From Rhizobium sp. 007 (lineage in GTDB: Bacteria; Pseudomonadota; Alphaproteobacteria; Rhizobiales; Rhizobiaceae), in assembly GCF_015353075.1 (NCBI RefSeq), contig NZ_CP064188.1:620001-684000 (forward strand): DNA of 64,000 nt, given 5' to 3'. The notes under the pieces were generated by a model. That model worked only from the letters and a program-made list of their open reading frames with translations, had not been told where the DNA came from and searched no databases. The position numbers and the translations under genes were made by a program. The first letter of the stretch is position 1, and every line of letters begins with the position of its first letter. This document shows, piece by piece, positions 37,400-46,294 of the stretch.

Positions 37400-37655
37400 C
37401 GCGCTCCGATCTCCCTCCCTGAGATAAGCGGCCTTTTCCTGTTCTGATCCAAGGTGTGGATACCCCAATACCGTCCCATGTCGATAACGGGACGGCGGGA
37501 GCTGTGGCGTTCAAAGCAAGTACTTGCTGCAGCGCAGTGCGGCTGAACCGAGTTCATAGTGAAAAGCGGACTTTACCGACCACGATCGCGCTGCCAGCTT
37601 TCCACCCGATTGCCGACGGCCGGCTGCGCCCCGAAGCAAGGGAATCGCCGGCTCT

Positions 37656-38539
37656 TCAGGGGGAACTGACGCTCGCTGCAATGCCGTCCAATGCATCAAG
37701 CGTATCATTCGGCAGATCAAGTTCCGCCGCGGCGAGGTTCTCGCGCAGATGCGCGACCGAGGACGTGCCGGGGATCAGTAGGATGTTCGGCGCCCGACGA
37801 AGCAGCCAGGCGAGAGCGACCTGCAATGGCGTGGCGCCGAGGCGTTGAGCGGCGTCGGACAAGATAGACGACTGCAGCGGATTGAACCCGCCGAGCGGAA
37901 AGAACGGCACATAGGCGATGCCGTCGCGGGCAAGATCGTCAATCAGGGCATCGTCCCTCCGATGCGCTAAATTGTACTGGTTCTGCACGCAAACGATCTT
38001 GGCGATCCGGCGTCCTTCTGCGACTTGGTGGGGGTGACGTTGCTCAATCCGATATGTCGCACCAGACCCCGCCGCTGGAGCTCGGCCAGGGCGGTGAGCG
38101 GCGCCTCGATTGATCCCTCGGCCGGGCCATGGGCGTCGAACATGATCCGAAGGTTGACCACATCCAACACGTCGAGACCGAGATTTCGCAAATTGTCATG
38201 CACGGCCTGGGACAGTTCTTCCGGCGATAAGGCCGGGAGCCAGGATCCATTCTCGCCGCGTCGGGCCCCGATCTTGGTGACGATGACGAGATCGTCACCG
38301 TAGGGCGCGAGTGCCTCGCGGATCAGCTGGTTGGTCACATGCGGGCCGTAAAAGTCGCTGGTGTCGATGTGATCGACCCCGCGCCCCACTGCTTCGCGCA
38401 ATACGGCCAATGCTGCATCACGGTCTTTGGGCGGACCGAACACGCCAGGCCCTGCAAGTTGCATGGCGCCGTAGCCGAGCCGCTTCACGGTGCGGTCGCC
38501 GAGGACGAAGGTTTCGGATTGGTTTTCGGTGCTGGTCAT
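37656..38539 (-). pseudogene. Aldo/keto reductase, frameshifted
   Basis: From the ATG at 38539 the first frame reads LGYGAMQLAGPGVFGPP, DTSDFYGPHVTNQLI with the catalytic Asp/Tyr, and VTKIGARRGENGSW, to LSNVTPTKSQ. The rest (KIVCVQNQYNLAHRRDDALID ... NILLIPGTSSVAHLRENLAAAEL) continues in another frame from about 38020. A missing base around 38025 explains it: adding one restores a single protein of about 294 residues. It may be a recent mutation or a sequence error. The family reduces aldehydes and ketones with NADPH. It is divergent from a LysR gene. Confidence 0.85.
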
Positions 38540-38634
38540 GATCTTTCCCCTTATCTGATCAAGGCGTAGATAGGTGTTGGCCATCCGCGCGATAACCGGA
38601 TACAATCTGCACAGGCTGTGCGGAGAGGCGAACA

Positions 38635-39546
38635 GTGAGTGTCGATCTAGGTGATCTCAGTGCTTTCGTGGCGGTGGCGCGCGCCAAGGGCTTTCGCGAC
38701 GCAGCGCGCGCAAGCGGCGCAAGCGCGTCGGGCTTGAGCGAGGCGGTGCGCCGCCTTGAGGCGCAGCTCGGCGTCAGGCTGCTCAACCGTACGACACGCA
38801 GCGTCGTCTTGACCGAAGCTGGTCACGGCCTGCTGGAGCGGCTCGGCCCGGCGTTGAGCGAGGTGGAGTCGGCCCTCGACGTGGTGAACGGCTTTCGCGA
38901 TCGGCCGGCGGGTTCGTTGCGCCTGAACGTGCCGGTCAGCGCGGCGCGGCTGGTGCTACCCAGCATCGTTCCGCCATTCCTCGCAGCCTATCCTGGCATC
39001 CGCCTGGAGGTGATCGCCGAGGAGAGCTTCGTCGACGTATTGGCGGCCGGATGCGATGCCGGTATTCGCTACGAGGAGCGGCTGGAGCAGGATATGATCG
39101 CGGTGCCGATCGGGCCTCGTGTCCAGCGGTTCGCCACCGCTGCTTCTCCGGCTTACCTTGATCGCCATGGGCGGCCCGATCATCCTCGCGATCTGCTCAA
39201 CCATGCCTGTATACGCGGTCGCTTTCCGAGCGGTGCGATGATGACGCCGTGGGAGTTCGAGCGCGAAGGCGAAGTCGTGCGGGTCGATCCGGAAGGTCCG
39301 TTGACCGTGGGGATTGGCGGCGCCGTCGATCTTGCCGTTGATGCCGCGATTGCCGGCGTCGGCATCGTGGGACTGTTCGAGGACTGGCTGCGGCCCTTTT
39401 TCAATAGCGGCGCCCTCGAACCCGTCCTTGAACCCTGGTGGCAGGCCTTCTCCGGGCCGTTTCTCTATTATCCCGGACGGCGCCTCGTGCCGGCGCCGCT
39501 GCGCGCATTCATCGATTTCATCAAGGCATCGGCGGACCAGCGCTGA
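38635..39546 (+). CDS. LysR-family regulator, divergent from the aldo/keto reductase
   Basis: 303 residues beginning with GTG. The helix-turn-helix reads LGDLSAFVAVARAKGFRDAARASGASASGLSEAVRRLE (in part), followed by the two-lobed effector domain (GSLRLNVPVSAARLVLPSIV). This is the group of LysR proteins that typically sit divergent to and control a single oxidoreductase, here the aldo/keto reductase; the gap between the two starts is 95 bases and should hold both promoters. Confidence 0.92.
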   Translation: MSVDLGDLSAFVAVARAKGFRDAARASGASASGLSEAVRRLEAQLGVRLLNRTTRSVVLTEAGHGLLERLGPALSEVESALDVVNGFRDRPAGSLRLNVPVSAARLVLPSIVPPFLAAYPGIRLEVIAEESFVDVLAAGCDAGIRYEERLEQDMIAVPIGPRVQRFATAASPAYLDRHGRPDHPRDLLNHACIRGRFPSGAMMTPWEFEREGEVVRVDPEGPLTVGIGGAVDLAVDAAIAGVGIVGLFEDWLRPFFNSGALEPVLEPWWQAFSGPFLYYPGRRLVPAPLRAFIDFIKASADQR

Positions 39547-39695
39547 CCTTTAACGTCATATTACGAGCCTGCCGCCTGAGACCATGCGGCGCGCCTACCC
39601 GGCTGCTCTCGATCAACACTCCGGCCAGGCAGTGCGGAGCTTTGAACCAATGGCCGGCGTTTGCTCACCGTAGACGGCCCAAGGAGCGACGCCGC

Positions 39696-39725
39696 CGTCA
39701 CAGGGCCTCTCGTCACAGGGCCTCT
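39696..39725. repeat. 15-base tandem duplication
   Basis: CGTCACAGGGCCTCT occurs twice in a row between the LysR gene and the end of the secreted protein gene. No function is apparent; probably replication slippage. Confidence 0.7.
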
Positions 39726-39748
39726 CGGAAAAGACGGACGATAACCGT

Positions 39749-40252
39749 TCAACGTCGCCGCAAATCTAATTGAGTGGTGACAATCAACTTCCCAGATGCC
39801 GGATCTTGATCGATCGTTCGAATTCGAAGACCGTCCTCGCCGACCTTCTCGATCGTCATTTTCGCTTGGCGATCCCCATAGATTGTATTGGCCCAGGTAA
39901 CATCGAATTTAATCGTATTCCCGTCTCGGCTGCCCTCGAGTTTCGACGGCTTACCGGATATTCCCACATAAATGCCGGAATATGCTTCTCCAGACGCCTT
40001 GACGTTCGCGGTAAAGCTGCGCGTGACAACGGCAAACGCTCGGCATGAGCCGTTCATCGAAAAGCTGGACGATTTGGCATCGGATTGCATTTTGCACGAG
40101 ACATCAACCTTGCTTCCGCCGAGCTTTGTCAGGACCGCTCCGCCGCCCGTCCACTGCCCTTCGATCGACTTCAAGAAGTCTTCTTCGGAAGCGGACGCGT
40201 TCGAAGTCAGACAGGTGGCGCAAGTTAGGGCGATGGCGGGTAATACTCGCAT
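39749..40252 (-). CDS. Small exported protein of unknown function
   Basis: 167 residues from the ATG at 40252, which puts the signal peptide MRVLPAIALTCATCLTSNASA at the N-terminus; a GTG-started longer frame (40309) adds 19 residues before it. The mature part (ASEEDFLKSIEGQWTGGGAV ... SGIYVGISGKPSKLEG) looks like a small beta-barrel, as in the lipocalin-like secreted proteins of rhizobia, but no family was firmly recognised. Two cysteines (SCKMQ, SCRAF) could pair. Confidence 0.65.
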   Translation of the reverse strand: MRVLPAIALTCATCLTSNASASEEDFLKSIEGQWTGGGAVLTKLGGSKVDVSCKMQSDAKSSSFSMNGSCRAFAVVTRSFTANVKASGEAYSGIYVGISGKPSKLEGSRDGNTIKFDVTWANTIYGDRQAKMTIEKVGEDGLRIRTIDQDPASGKLIVTTQLDLRRR

Positions 40253-40539
40253 GACGCAGAATCCTGATGGTTGAAAATGACGAACATCCGACCGATCAAC
40301 TTGTTCCACACGATCGTCATAAGCAGTTTTTAATCACGCTGGAGCAGGACGTCTTCCTCGGCAGTTCAAACGAGCAAGCAGCGCGGTGACCTGTTCGGCT
40401 ATACGGTCGAAGAATTTGCGCGAACTCATTCGCGCGGGACACAGCACCGCACTGAGCTCGCGGACCGCGATGGCGGATGTTAAGCAGAGGCCTTGCGCGG
40501 GCAGCATCGCTAGATGAGCGAGCGACTTGTTCATCGGCG

Positions 40540-41046
40540 TCACAGCCTTTCAATTTTGTGCACCGCCTCGTCAATGATCTCCGCAACGCTGAGAAGCAAT
40601 TCCTTATCCGATGTCCCCGCTAGCCTCTGGCCGAGTGCTGTCTTGAGATTCTGCATTGCGCGTCCGACAGGTCCTGCGGCGACGGAGCTGCCTCGGAAGC
40701 GCAGCGCCTCGATGCGAGCAAGGACACCCTGGGCTTCGTCAAGATGCTCATGAAGGAAACTGCGCCCTGTCTGGGTCAACGAATAGGCACGCCTTTTTTC
40801 CTGGGCTTGCCTCGATTCAATCTGGCCAAGGTCTGACATCAGCGCCAGGCGCGGGTAGACGATGCCGGAGCTTGGCGCGTAGTTGCCCCCAGACCGTGTT
40901 TTGATTTCTCGGATGAGATCATAGCCGTGCCGCGCGTCGCCATCGTCGAGAAGCAGCAGAAAAAGGAATCCCAGCTCATCGCCATCGAGCATCCTTCGAG
41001 GACTGCTCGCGGCTTGGGAGTCGTCGTTATTTGTCGTTCTCGGCAT
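40540..41046 (-). CDS. PadR-family transcriptional regulator
   Basis: 168 residues. The N-terminal half is the PadR winged helix: FLFLLLLDDGDARHGYDLI, EIKTRSGGNYAPSSGIVYP and ALMSDLGQIESRQAQEKRRAYSLT with the wing. The C-terminal half is the helical dimerisation part. PadR proteins repress a neighbouring gene until a phenolic or other effector binds. It is divergent from the NADPH:FMN reductase gene, with a palindrome in the shared promoter region. A 69-codon frame (40334-40543) overlaps its stop as GTGA, but shows no recognisable product. Confidence 0.9.
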   Translation of the reverse strand: MPRTTNNDDSQAASSPRRMLDGDELGFLFLLLLDDGDARHGYDLIREIKTRSGGNYAPSSGIVYPRLALMSDLGQIESRQAQEKRRAYSLTQTGRSFLHEHLDEAQGVLARIEALRFRGSSVAAGPVGRAMQNLKTALGQRLAGTSDKELLLSVAEIIDEAVHKIERL

Positions 41047-41065
41047 ATCACACTCTTTTAAAGAC

Positions 41066-41076
41066 TGTCTAAGACA
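41066..41076. promoter_or_regulatory. Candidate PadR operator
   Basis: TGTCTAAGACA is an 11-base palindrome 20 bases before the padR-like start and just ahead of a TTGACA -35-like hexamer (41081-41086) for the divergent reductase gene. PadR operators are short palindromes with ATGT/ACAT-like ends, so this position fits repression of both genes. Confidence 0.5.
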
Positions 41077-41157
41077 TATCTTGACATAGGCTTAAGATGA
41101 ATTATCGTCGTTGGGACGGCGGCATACCGTCATCCCAATTCAACGCAGAGAAATAAC

Positions 41158-41712
41158 ATGAAAAAAATCGCCGTGCTGGTCGGATCACTCCGGCGTGACT
41201 CGATCAACAGAAGACTTGCCAAGGCACTCGCGCGCCTTGCCGAAGATCGGCTCGAATTCGATTTCATCGAGCTCAGTGAGGTTCCGATGTACAACGAGGA
41301 TCTCTGGGACGATATCCCTACCTCGATTACGAGGATGAAACGACAGATCGAGCAGGCCGACGGCGTACTTTTCGTTTCACAAGAGTACAACCGGTCCTTC
41401 ACAGCCGTTTTGAAGAACTCCATCGACTGGGGAACGCGGCCCTATGGCCAAAACTCCTTTGCCGGAATGCCAGGTGCCGTCGTGGGGACCTCTCCTGGCG
41501 CCATTGGAACTGCAGTCGGGCAAAGTCAGCTGAAGAGTGTACTGAACGCGGCGCACGTGATTGTGATGGGTCAGCCAGAGATCTATCTGACTTGGAAGGC
41601 CGAGCTGTTCGACGAGGACGGCAGCATCACTAACGAGAGCACCAGATCCTTCTTGCAGAACTGGGTCAGGGATTTCGAAGGATGGATCGAGCGAACTTCC
41701 CACAAGAAGTGA
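41158..41712 (+). CDS. NADPH-dependent FMN reductase
   Basis: 184 residues of the flavodoxin-like reductase family (ArsH/SsuE/YieF type). The FMN phosphate loop is VLVGSLRRDSINRRLAKAL; the second site is VSQEYNRSFTAVLKNSIDW, and TSPGAIGTAVGQSQLK is also typical. Members reduce quinones, chromate or azo compounds with NADPH. It is controlled most likely by the divergent PadR regulator, a common pairing. Confidence 0.9.
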   Translation: MKKIAVLVGSLRRDSINRRLAKALARLAEDRLEFDFIELSEVPMYNEDLWDDIPTSITRMKRQIEQADGVLFVSQEYNRSFTAVLKNSIDWGTRPYGQNSFAGMPGAVVGTSPGAIGTAVGQSQLKSVLNAAHVIVMGQPEIYLTWKAELFDEDGSITNESTRSFLQNWVRDFEGWIERTSHKK

Positions 41713-41725
41713 AAGAATCGACCCT

Positions 41726-42082
41726 ATGATCGGTTCCGAGCCGTCGCCTTCGCCGGATTGCGCGATTCTAACCATGGCCCGCGTCTCGACCGACAATGCT
41801 TGCCGCCTGCTTAAGGATGCCGCGTTACGATGGGAAGGCTGGTACCGGGTATTGGTTTACGAACACAGCTGCACTGTCGTCTTCCCTCCGCAGATCGGGA
41901 CACGAGCATGGAGCGCGCCGGCGCGCGTCACGCTTATAGCAGACGCTCAGGGCTTAAACTGTTGGATCGAAGCCGTCGATGTGTCGCAGCTCGACGAGAT
42001 CATGGTGGTCATCGAGCGCCAGCTCAACGACCATCTGTCCGATGATCAGACGCTTGCTTTCGACTGGTACTGCCAGCGCTGA
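41726..42082 (+). CDS. DUF2218-like hypothetical protein
   Basis: 118 residues, or 102 if the ATG at 41774 is used (MARVSTDNACRLLKDAALRW), which looks the better N-terminus. The pattern of a short alpha/beta protein ending in IERQLNDHLSDDQTLAFDW is like DUF2218 proteins, which end in similar 'HLERFA..E.L...W' segments. The resemblance is only moderate. It begins 13 bases after the FMN reductase stop and may be co-transcribed with it. Confidence 0.6.
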   Translation: MIGSEPSPSPDCAILTMARVSTDNACRLLKDAALRWEGWYRVLVYEHSCTVVFPPQIGTRAWSAPARVTLIADAQGLNCWIEAVDVSQLDEIMVVIERQLNDHLSDDQTLAFDWYCQR

Positions 42083-42192
42083 AGCCAGCATCGTCGGACA
42101 AAAGGCGTCGCCTCGAAAAACGACCTCCTCAAGGAAATCTAGGTCGAAGGTCGGCGCGTCGGTGCAATCAACTCTGGACGAAAGCGAAATCG

Positions 42193-42519
42193 ATGTCGAA
42201 CAAATACCGTGTAATACTTCAGCACATTGCAGACAGTGGCGAAGGATCGAGACAAGGCCGTACATTGCAGTTCGGCATTGTGAGTCATGACGATATCATC
42301 GACATCGCAGACATTGTCAGAACAAAGGCCATCGTTCCTGACGACGAAGCAAGCGTTCTTGCGGTGGGGATGAAGCTTCTTGGACAGGTTGTTTTGAAAC
42401 ATCGCAAGGAATTGGCCTTCGCGGATTTCTGGCCCCATTTTCGAAAGCTTTCTGAGAAGCGTAAAGCGCTCAGTTTAATAAAGGACGGCTTCGGCGAGTG
42501 CTTGCGGCGTGACCGATAG
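42193..42519 (+). CDS. DUF3861-like hypothetical protein
   Basis: 108 residues. YRVILQHIADSGEGSRQGRTLQFGIVSHDDIIDIADIV (in part) matches the general look of DUF3861 proteins, whose beta-strand plus 'HDD' phrase is their hallmark. No biochemical role is known for the family. It is the last of three small genes behind the PadR-controlled reductase. Confidence 0.65.
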   Translation: MSNKYRVILQHIADSGEGSRQGRTLQFGIVSHDDIIDIADIVRTKAIVPDDEASVLAVGMKLLGQVVLKHRKELAFADFWPHFRKLSEKRKALSLIKDGFGECLRRDR

Positions 42520-42613
42520 GAGCAGCATCCCATGGTTGGGCCTGACTATTTTGCTTAAAGCGCGCTAGGATCGGGGCAGGGGCGGGTCCATCGACCAGAA
42601 TCGCTCCTGAGCA

Positions 42614-43555
42614 TCACGACGGAGACGTTGTGGCGCTTGGCTGCGTCGTTTCGCCGGGAATTCCGCAAACCCCGGCAACGAGCGACCGAAACCATTGGTG
42701 GGCGGGGTGAGTGTGCAACCGTTCATGCCAGACAAGTTTGTAGACCAGCTTCTCGGTTTCGAAGGGCAAGGAGCGGACCACCAACTCATGCTGCGCGGCA
42801 AACCTGTGGTCGGGTCCGTTGATGAAGCCGCTTGGCACGCAGGTCAGGAGGTCGCTTTGCGCGACGATCCGCAAGGCATCAGCAAAATGGTTGACGACGG
42901 TGACGATCATCCGCGTACGACCATGAAGGCTCAGCCAGCCATCCACCGCGCCAAGATCCATTCCCGACGGTGTCACCAGCATGTGAGAAGCCGCCACAAA
43001 CTGATCAAGCGTCATCCCTCGCTCCAATGCGTGTTCGCGCCGCATGACACACACGTAGTGATCCGTACGAAGACCCTGCACATGGATACCACGTGGAAGC
43101 GCTGGAAACATGCCGACTGCACAGTCAAGCGTACCGCGCTCGATGCCGTCGAGGGAGGTGGTATTGGTGTGGAAAGTAAACGCGACCCGGGCATAAGGGG
43201 CCATGGCCCTCAGTTTCAACGCGATGCCGGTGACTGCTTCCGACGCCAGGCTGTCCGTAACCGCAATCCGGAAGCTGGTCGGGTCCGAGCGCGGATCAAA
43301 ATTCTCGGGTGCGATCGATGCTCGGATCACCGCCAGCGAATGATGAAGCTCGGGCCAGATCGCCAGCATCCGTGATGTAGGCTGGACGCCGTCGGCGACC
43401 TTGAGGAACAACTGGTCGCGCGTCAGCTTTCGAGCGCGGCGAAGCGCGTTGCTGACGGCCGGTTGGCTCATTGCCAGGCTGGCTGCTGCGCGCGTGACGT
43501 TTCGTTCCAACATAATGGCTTCGATTACCACGAGCAAGTTGAGGTCGAGCCGCAT
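42614..43555 (-). CDS. LysR-family regulator of the RraA-MFS operon
   Basis: 313 residues from the ATG at 43555 (MRLDLNLLVVIEAIMLERNV); a much longer frame to 43966 runs through the divergent gene and is not the start. The helix-turn-helix is VTRAAASLAMSQPAVSNALRRARKL, and the effector domain follows (SFRIAVTDSLASEAVTGIAL). The LDLNLL start is that of the NodD/NahR-like LysR branch, whose members often respond to aromatic acids. It is divergent from the RraA-like aldolase gene with about 154 bases between starts, the usual place for a LysR operator. Confidence 0.92.
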   Translation of the reverse strand: MRLDLNLLVVIEAIMLERNVTRAAASLAMSQPAVSNALRRARKLTRDQLFLKVADGVQPTSRMLAIWPELHHSLAVIRASIAPENFDPRSDPTSFRIAVTDSLASEAVTGIALKLRAMAPYARVAFTFHTNTTSLDGIERGTLDCAVGMFPALPRGIHVQGLRTDHYVCVMRREHALERGMTLDQFVAASHMLVTPSGMDLGAVDGWLSLHGRTRMIVTVVNHFADALRIVAQSDLLTCVPSGFINGPDHRFAAQHELVVRSLPFETEKLVYKLVWHERLHTHPAHQWFRSLVAGVCGIPGETTQPSATTSPS

Positions 43556-43709
43556 GTTATTCACCTCGGTGATAATGGTACCTTGGGAATCTAAATTGGA
43601 CCATCCAGTTCTTTTGGGCAACTCTGTGCAAAGAGAGTTCCGCCTAAGCTTTGTATCAATACGCGCTTGCAATCGAAGACTGCGCCCAGATGCTGTAAGG
43701 ATTTTCTTC

Positions 43710-44456
43710 ATGAATGATGCTGCTGCAGGAGACCTGCTGCCGAAGCTGACCGGAAAGATCAGCCCCGATCGTATTCGTCTCCTGCGCACTCCGCGCCCGC
43801 CCCAGGGTCTGATCGAGAAGTTCAAGCGCATCGCCGACGCAACCAGCGTCATCGCTGACGTCATGGACGAGTTGGGCATCACCGGCGCTATCGGAGCCAC
43901 GGCTCTCAAGCCGACCCTGCCAAACGCAAGCATCGTCGGGCCGGCGCTTACCGTGCGCAACATCATGCAGCGCGAGCACGTCTATGAAACCGCCCGCGGC
44001 CACGTGAACCGCATGGCCGAATTCGAAGCGCACAATCTGGCGCTACCTGGCGACGTCGTCGTGATTGACGGTGTTGCGGGCGTCTCCAACATGGGCGGCA
44101 TCTCGGCGCAGACAGGCAAGCGCCAAGGCGAAGCTGGCGCCATCGTCTTCGGCGGCATCCGTGACGTCGGCCATTCCCGTCGCGTCGACTATCCGCTCTG
44201 GGCCACCGAGATCACTCCGGTCACGGGCAAGTGGCGCATAGAAACCGTGGAGATCAATGGCGACATTCAGATTGCTGGCGTTCGCGTCTCGCCCGGAGAC
44301 ATCGTCGTTGCCGATGAAACCGGCGTTTGCTTCGTTCCGATCGCGCGCGCCGCCGAAGTGCTGGAACGGGCGCTGGCGAAGGCTGCCTTTGAACAGGATA
44401 AATGCACGGCGATCGACGCCGGCACGGCGGTTGCCGACCTCCCGAGCAGAGAGTGA
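43710..44456 (+). CDS. RraA-like aldolase/decarboxylase (HMG aldolase family)
   Basis: 248 residues from the ATG at 43710. The family core is present: VIADVMDELGITGAIG, GPALTVRN, GDVVVIDG and the active-site motif FGGIRDVGHSR, whose Arg-Asp pair binds substrate and metal in 4-hydroxy-4-methyl-2-oxoglutarate aldolase. Many such 'RraA' genes in catabolic operons are aldolases or decarboxylases, not RNase E regulators, and this one lies in an operon with a dehydrogenase, an SDR and a transporter. It overlaps nothing; the dehydrogenase gene starts 4 bases past its stop. Confidence 0.88.
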   Translation: MNDAAAGDLLPKLTGKISPDRIRLLRTPRPPQGLIEKFKRIADATSVIADVMDELGITGAIGATALKPTLPNASIVGPALTVRNIMQREHVYETARGHVNRMAEFEAHNLALPGDVVVIDGVAGVSNMGGISAQTGKRQGEAGAIVFGGIRDVGHSRRVDYPLWATEITPVTGKWRIETVEINGDIQIAGVRVSPGDIVVADETGVCFVPIARAAEVLERALAKAAFEQDKCTAIDAGTAVADLPSRE

Positions 44457-44460
44457 TGCA

Positions 44461-45465
44461 ATGACTGATTTCACGAGAAGACTGCGTATCGCCGTCCTCG
44501 ACGACTACCAGGACGTCGTTCGTACGCTTGACTGTTTCAGCAAGCTGCAGGGTCATGAGGTCACGATCTGGAACGACGCCATGGCCGACGTGGACACGCT
44601 CGCGGAGCGGCTCGCCACCGCCGACGTGCTGGTGCTGCTGCGCGAGCGGACCAAGGTGGACGAGGCGCTGGTCAGCCGACTTCCTAACCTCAAGCTGATC
44701 AGCCAGAATGGTCACGTGCCGCACATCGATCTCGCCGCATGCACGCGTCGCGGCGTCCTCGTCTCCTCAGCCTTGACGCCACGCCCTTCGTACCCGACCG
44801 TGGAGTTCACTTGGGGTCTAATCCTCGCGGCAATGCGCAACATCCCTCTCGAAAGCGCCGCGCTGCGCAAGGGCTCCTGGCAGAGCACGGTCGGGCTCGG
44901 GCTGCGCGGTCGGACACTCGGGATCTATGGCTTCGGCCGGCTCGGCTCGATGGTTGCGCGGATCGGCGCAGCGTTCGGTATGGAGTTGCTGATCTGGGGA
45001 CGGCAGGGCTCATTGGACCGGGCGCGGGCAGAAGGGTTTCCCGTTGCCGAAAGCACGCAGGCCCTCTTCGAGCAGTCGGATGTGCTCAGCCTGCATCTGC
45101 GCCTGAATGCCGAGACCACCGGACTGATCGGTCCCAAGGAGCTTGCTCTGATGAAACCTACGGCACTGCTCGTGAATACCAGCCGCGCGGAGCTGATTAA
45201 ATCCGGGGCGCTCGTCGCAGCGCTGCGCAACGGTCGGCCTGGAAAGGCGGCGGTGGACGTGTTCGAGCAAGAACCGCTGACGGATCCGACCCACCCGCTG
45301 CTGCATCTGCCGAACGCGTTGTGCACACCGCATCTCGGCTATGTCGAGCGCGACAATTTTGAATTCGCCTACGGCAACGCATTCGATCAGATCGTGGCTT
45401 TCGCCAATGGTTCCGCGATCAACATCCATAATCCGGATGTGCTGAAACAGGAGCATGCACAATGA
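44461..45465 (+). CDS. D-isomer 2-hydroxyacid dehydrogenase
   Basis: 334 residues from the ATG at 44461, four bases after the previous stop. Catalytic domain: LDDYQDVVRTLDCFSKL at the start. NAD-binding domain: GRTLGIYGFGRLGSMVARIG with GxGxxG, then VDVFEQEPLTDPTHPLL. The catalytic Arg is in NTSRAELI and the His/Glu pair in PHLGYVERDNFE. The family interconverts 2-oxo and D-2-hydroxy acids with NADH. The stop overlaps the next start as ATGA. Confidence 0.93.
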   Translation: MTDFTRRLRIAVLDDYQDVVRTLDCFSKLQGHEVTIWNDAMADVDTLAERLATADVLVLLRERTKVDEALVSRLPNLKLISQNGHVPHIDLAACTRRGVLVSSALTPRPSYPTVEFTWGLILAAMRNIPLESAALRKGSWQSTVGLGLRGRTLGIYGFGRLGSMVARIGAAFGMELLIWGRQGSLDRARAEGFPVAESTQALFEQSDVLSLHLRLNAETTGLIGPKELALMKPTALLVNTSRAELIKSGALVAALRNGRPGKAAVDVFEQEPLTDPTHPLLHLPNALCTPHLGYVERDNFEFAYGNAFDQIVAFANGSAINIHNPDVLKQEHAQ

Positions 45466-46250
45466 ACCTCGAGCTCGACGGGAAAGTTGTTTTGGTCACC
45501 GGCGGCAGCAAGGGCATCGGCCTTGCCTGCGCCCGGGCATTCGGCAGGGAAGGCGCCCGCGTGGTCATCGTATCGCGCAATCCGGTCAATCTGGCCGCGG
45601 CCCAGGCGGCCCTTGCAAAGGAGGGTCTCGACGTTACGCCGTTTGCGGCGGACCTGTCCGACGGGTCGGCAGCGGAACGGGCGGTCATAGCGGCCGAAGA
45701 GCAGGTCGGGCCGATTGCGGTGCTGGTCAATTCCGCTGGAGGCGCCATTCGTGTGCCTCCCAGTGAACTGACGCCGGACAAGTGGCGGGTGGCAATGAAT
45801 GCGAAGTTCTTCACCTACATGAACGTCATGGACTACGTCCTGCCGAGGATGGTGTCGCGGCAAGGGGGTGCGATCGTCAACATTATCGGCACCGGCGGCA
45901 AGATCGCCTCGCCGATCCACCTCCCTGGCGGCGCTGCGAACGCGGCACTGATGCTGGCTTCCGCGGGTCTCGCTGCGGCTTGGGGACACGCGGGCATTCG
46001 CGTCAACGTCATCAATCCTGGAGCGACTATGACCGACCGGCTGCAAATGTCACTGGAGGCGGAATCGCGTGCCACTGGAAAGCCGCCGGAGGAACTGCTG
46101 CGACAAAACCAGCAGCGCATACCTCTTGGACGCTACGCCACTGCAGAGGAGGTGGCGGATGCGGCGCTCTATCTGGCGAGCGCCAGAGCGTCCTACGTGA
46201 CTGCTGCCTCGCTCACCATGGACGGAGGGTTGACGCCGCTCGTCGTGTGA
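45462..46250 (+). CDS. SDR-fold protein lacking the catalytic Tyr-Lys pair
   Basis: 262 residues. The NAD(P)-binding glycine motif VTGGSKGIGLACARAF and the LVNSAGGA segment are those of classical short-chain dehydrogenases. Where YxxxK should stand the sequence reads HLPGGAANAALM, so both Tyr and Lys are replaced (Gly and Asn). The surrounding IVNIIGTGGK and RVNVINPGATMTDR are normal. It may use other residues, bind a coenzyme-substrate without oxidoreduction, or catalyse another reaction. It is coupled to the dehydrogenase by ATGA and is followed by the transporter gene after 44 bases. Confidence 0.88.
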   Translation: MNLELDGKVVLVTGGSKGIGLACARAFGREGARVVIVSRNPVNLAAAQAALAKEGLDVTPFAADLSDGSAAERAVIAAEEQVGPIAVLVNSAGGAIRVPPSELTPDKWRVAMNAKFFTYMNVMDYVLPRMVSRQGGAIVNIIGTGGKIASPIHLPGGAANAALMLASAGLAAAWGHAGIRVNVINPGATMTDRLQMSLEAESRATGKPPEELLRQNQQRIPLGRYATAEEVADAALYLASARASYVTAASLTMDGGLTPLVV

Positions 46251-46294
46251 CCGGCCGAGCCGGAGGCGAAAATTCGAACATTGGGAGGAGCCAA

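Noticed and set aside
40334..40543. 69-codon frame overlapping the PadR stop as GTGA
   Set aside because: The overlap is suggestive, but the product has no recognisable feature and the length is near chance in GC-rich DNA.
43556..43966. Long N-terminal extension of the LysR gene at 42614
   Set aside because: It lies antisense to the RraA-like gene; the helix-turn-helix begins right after the ATG at 43555, the normal LysR layout.
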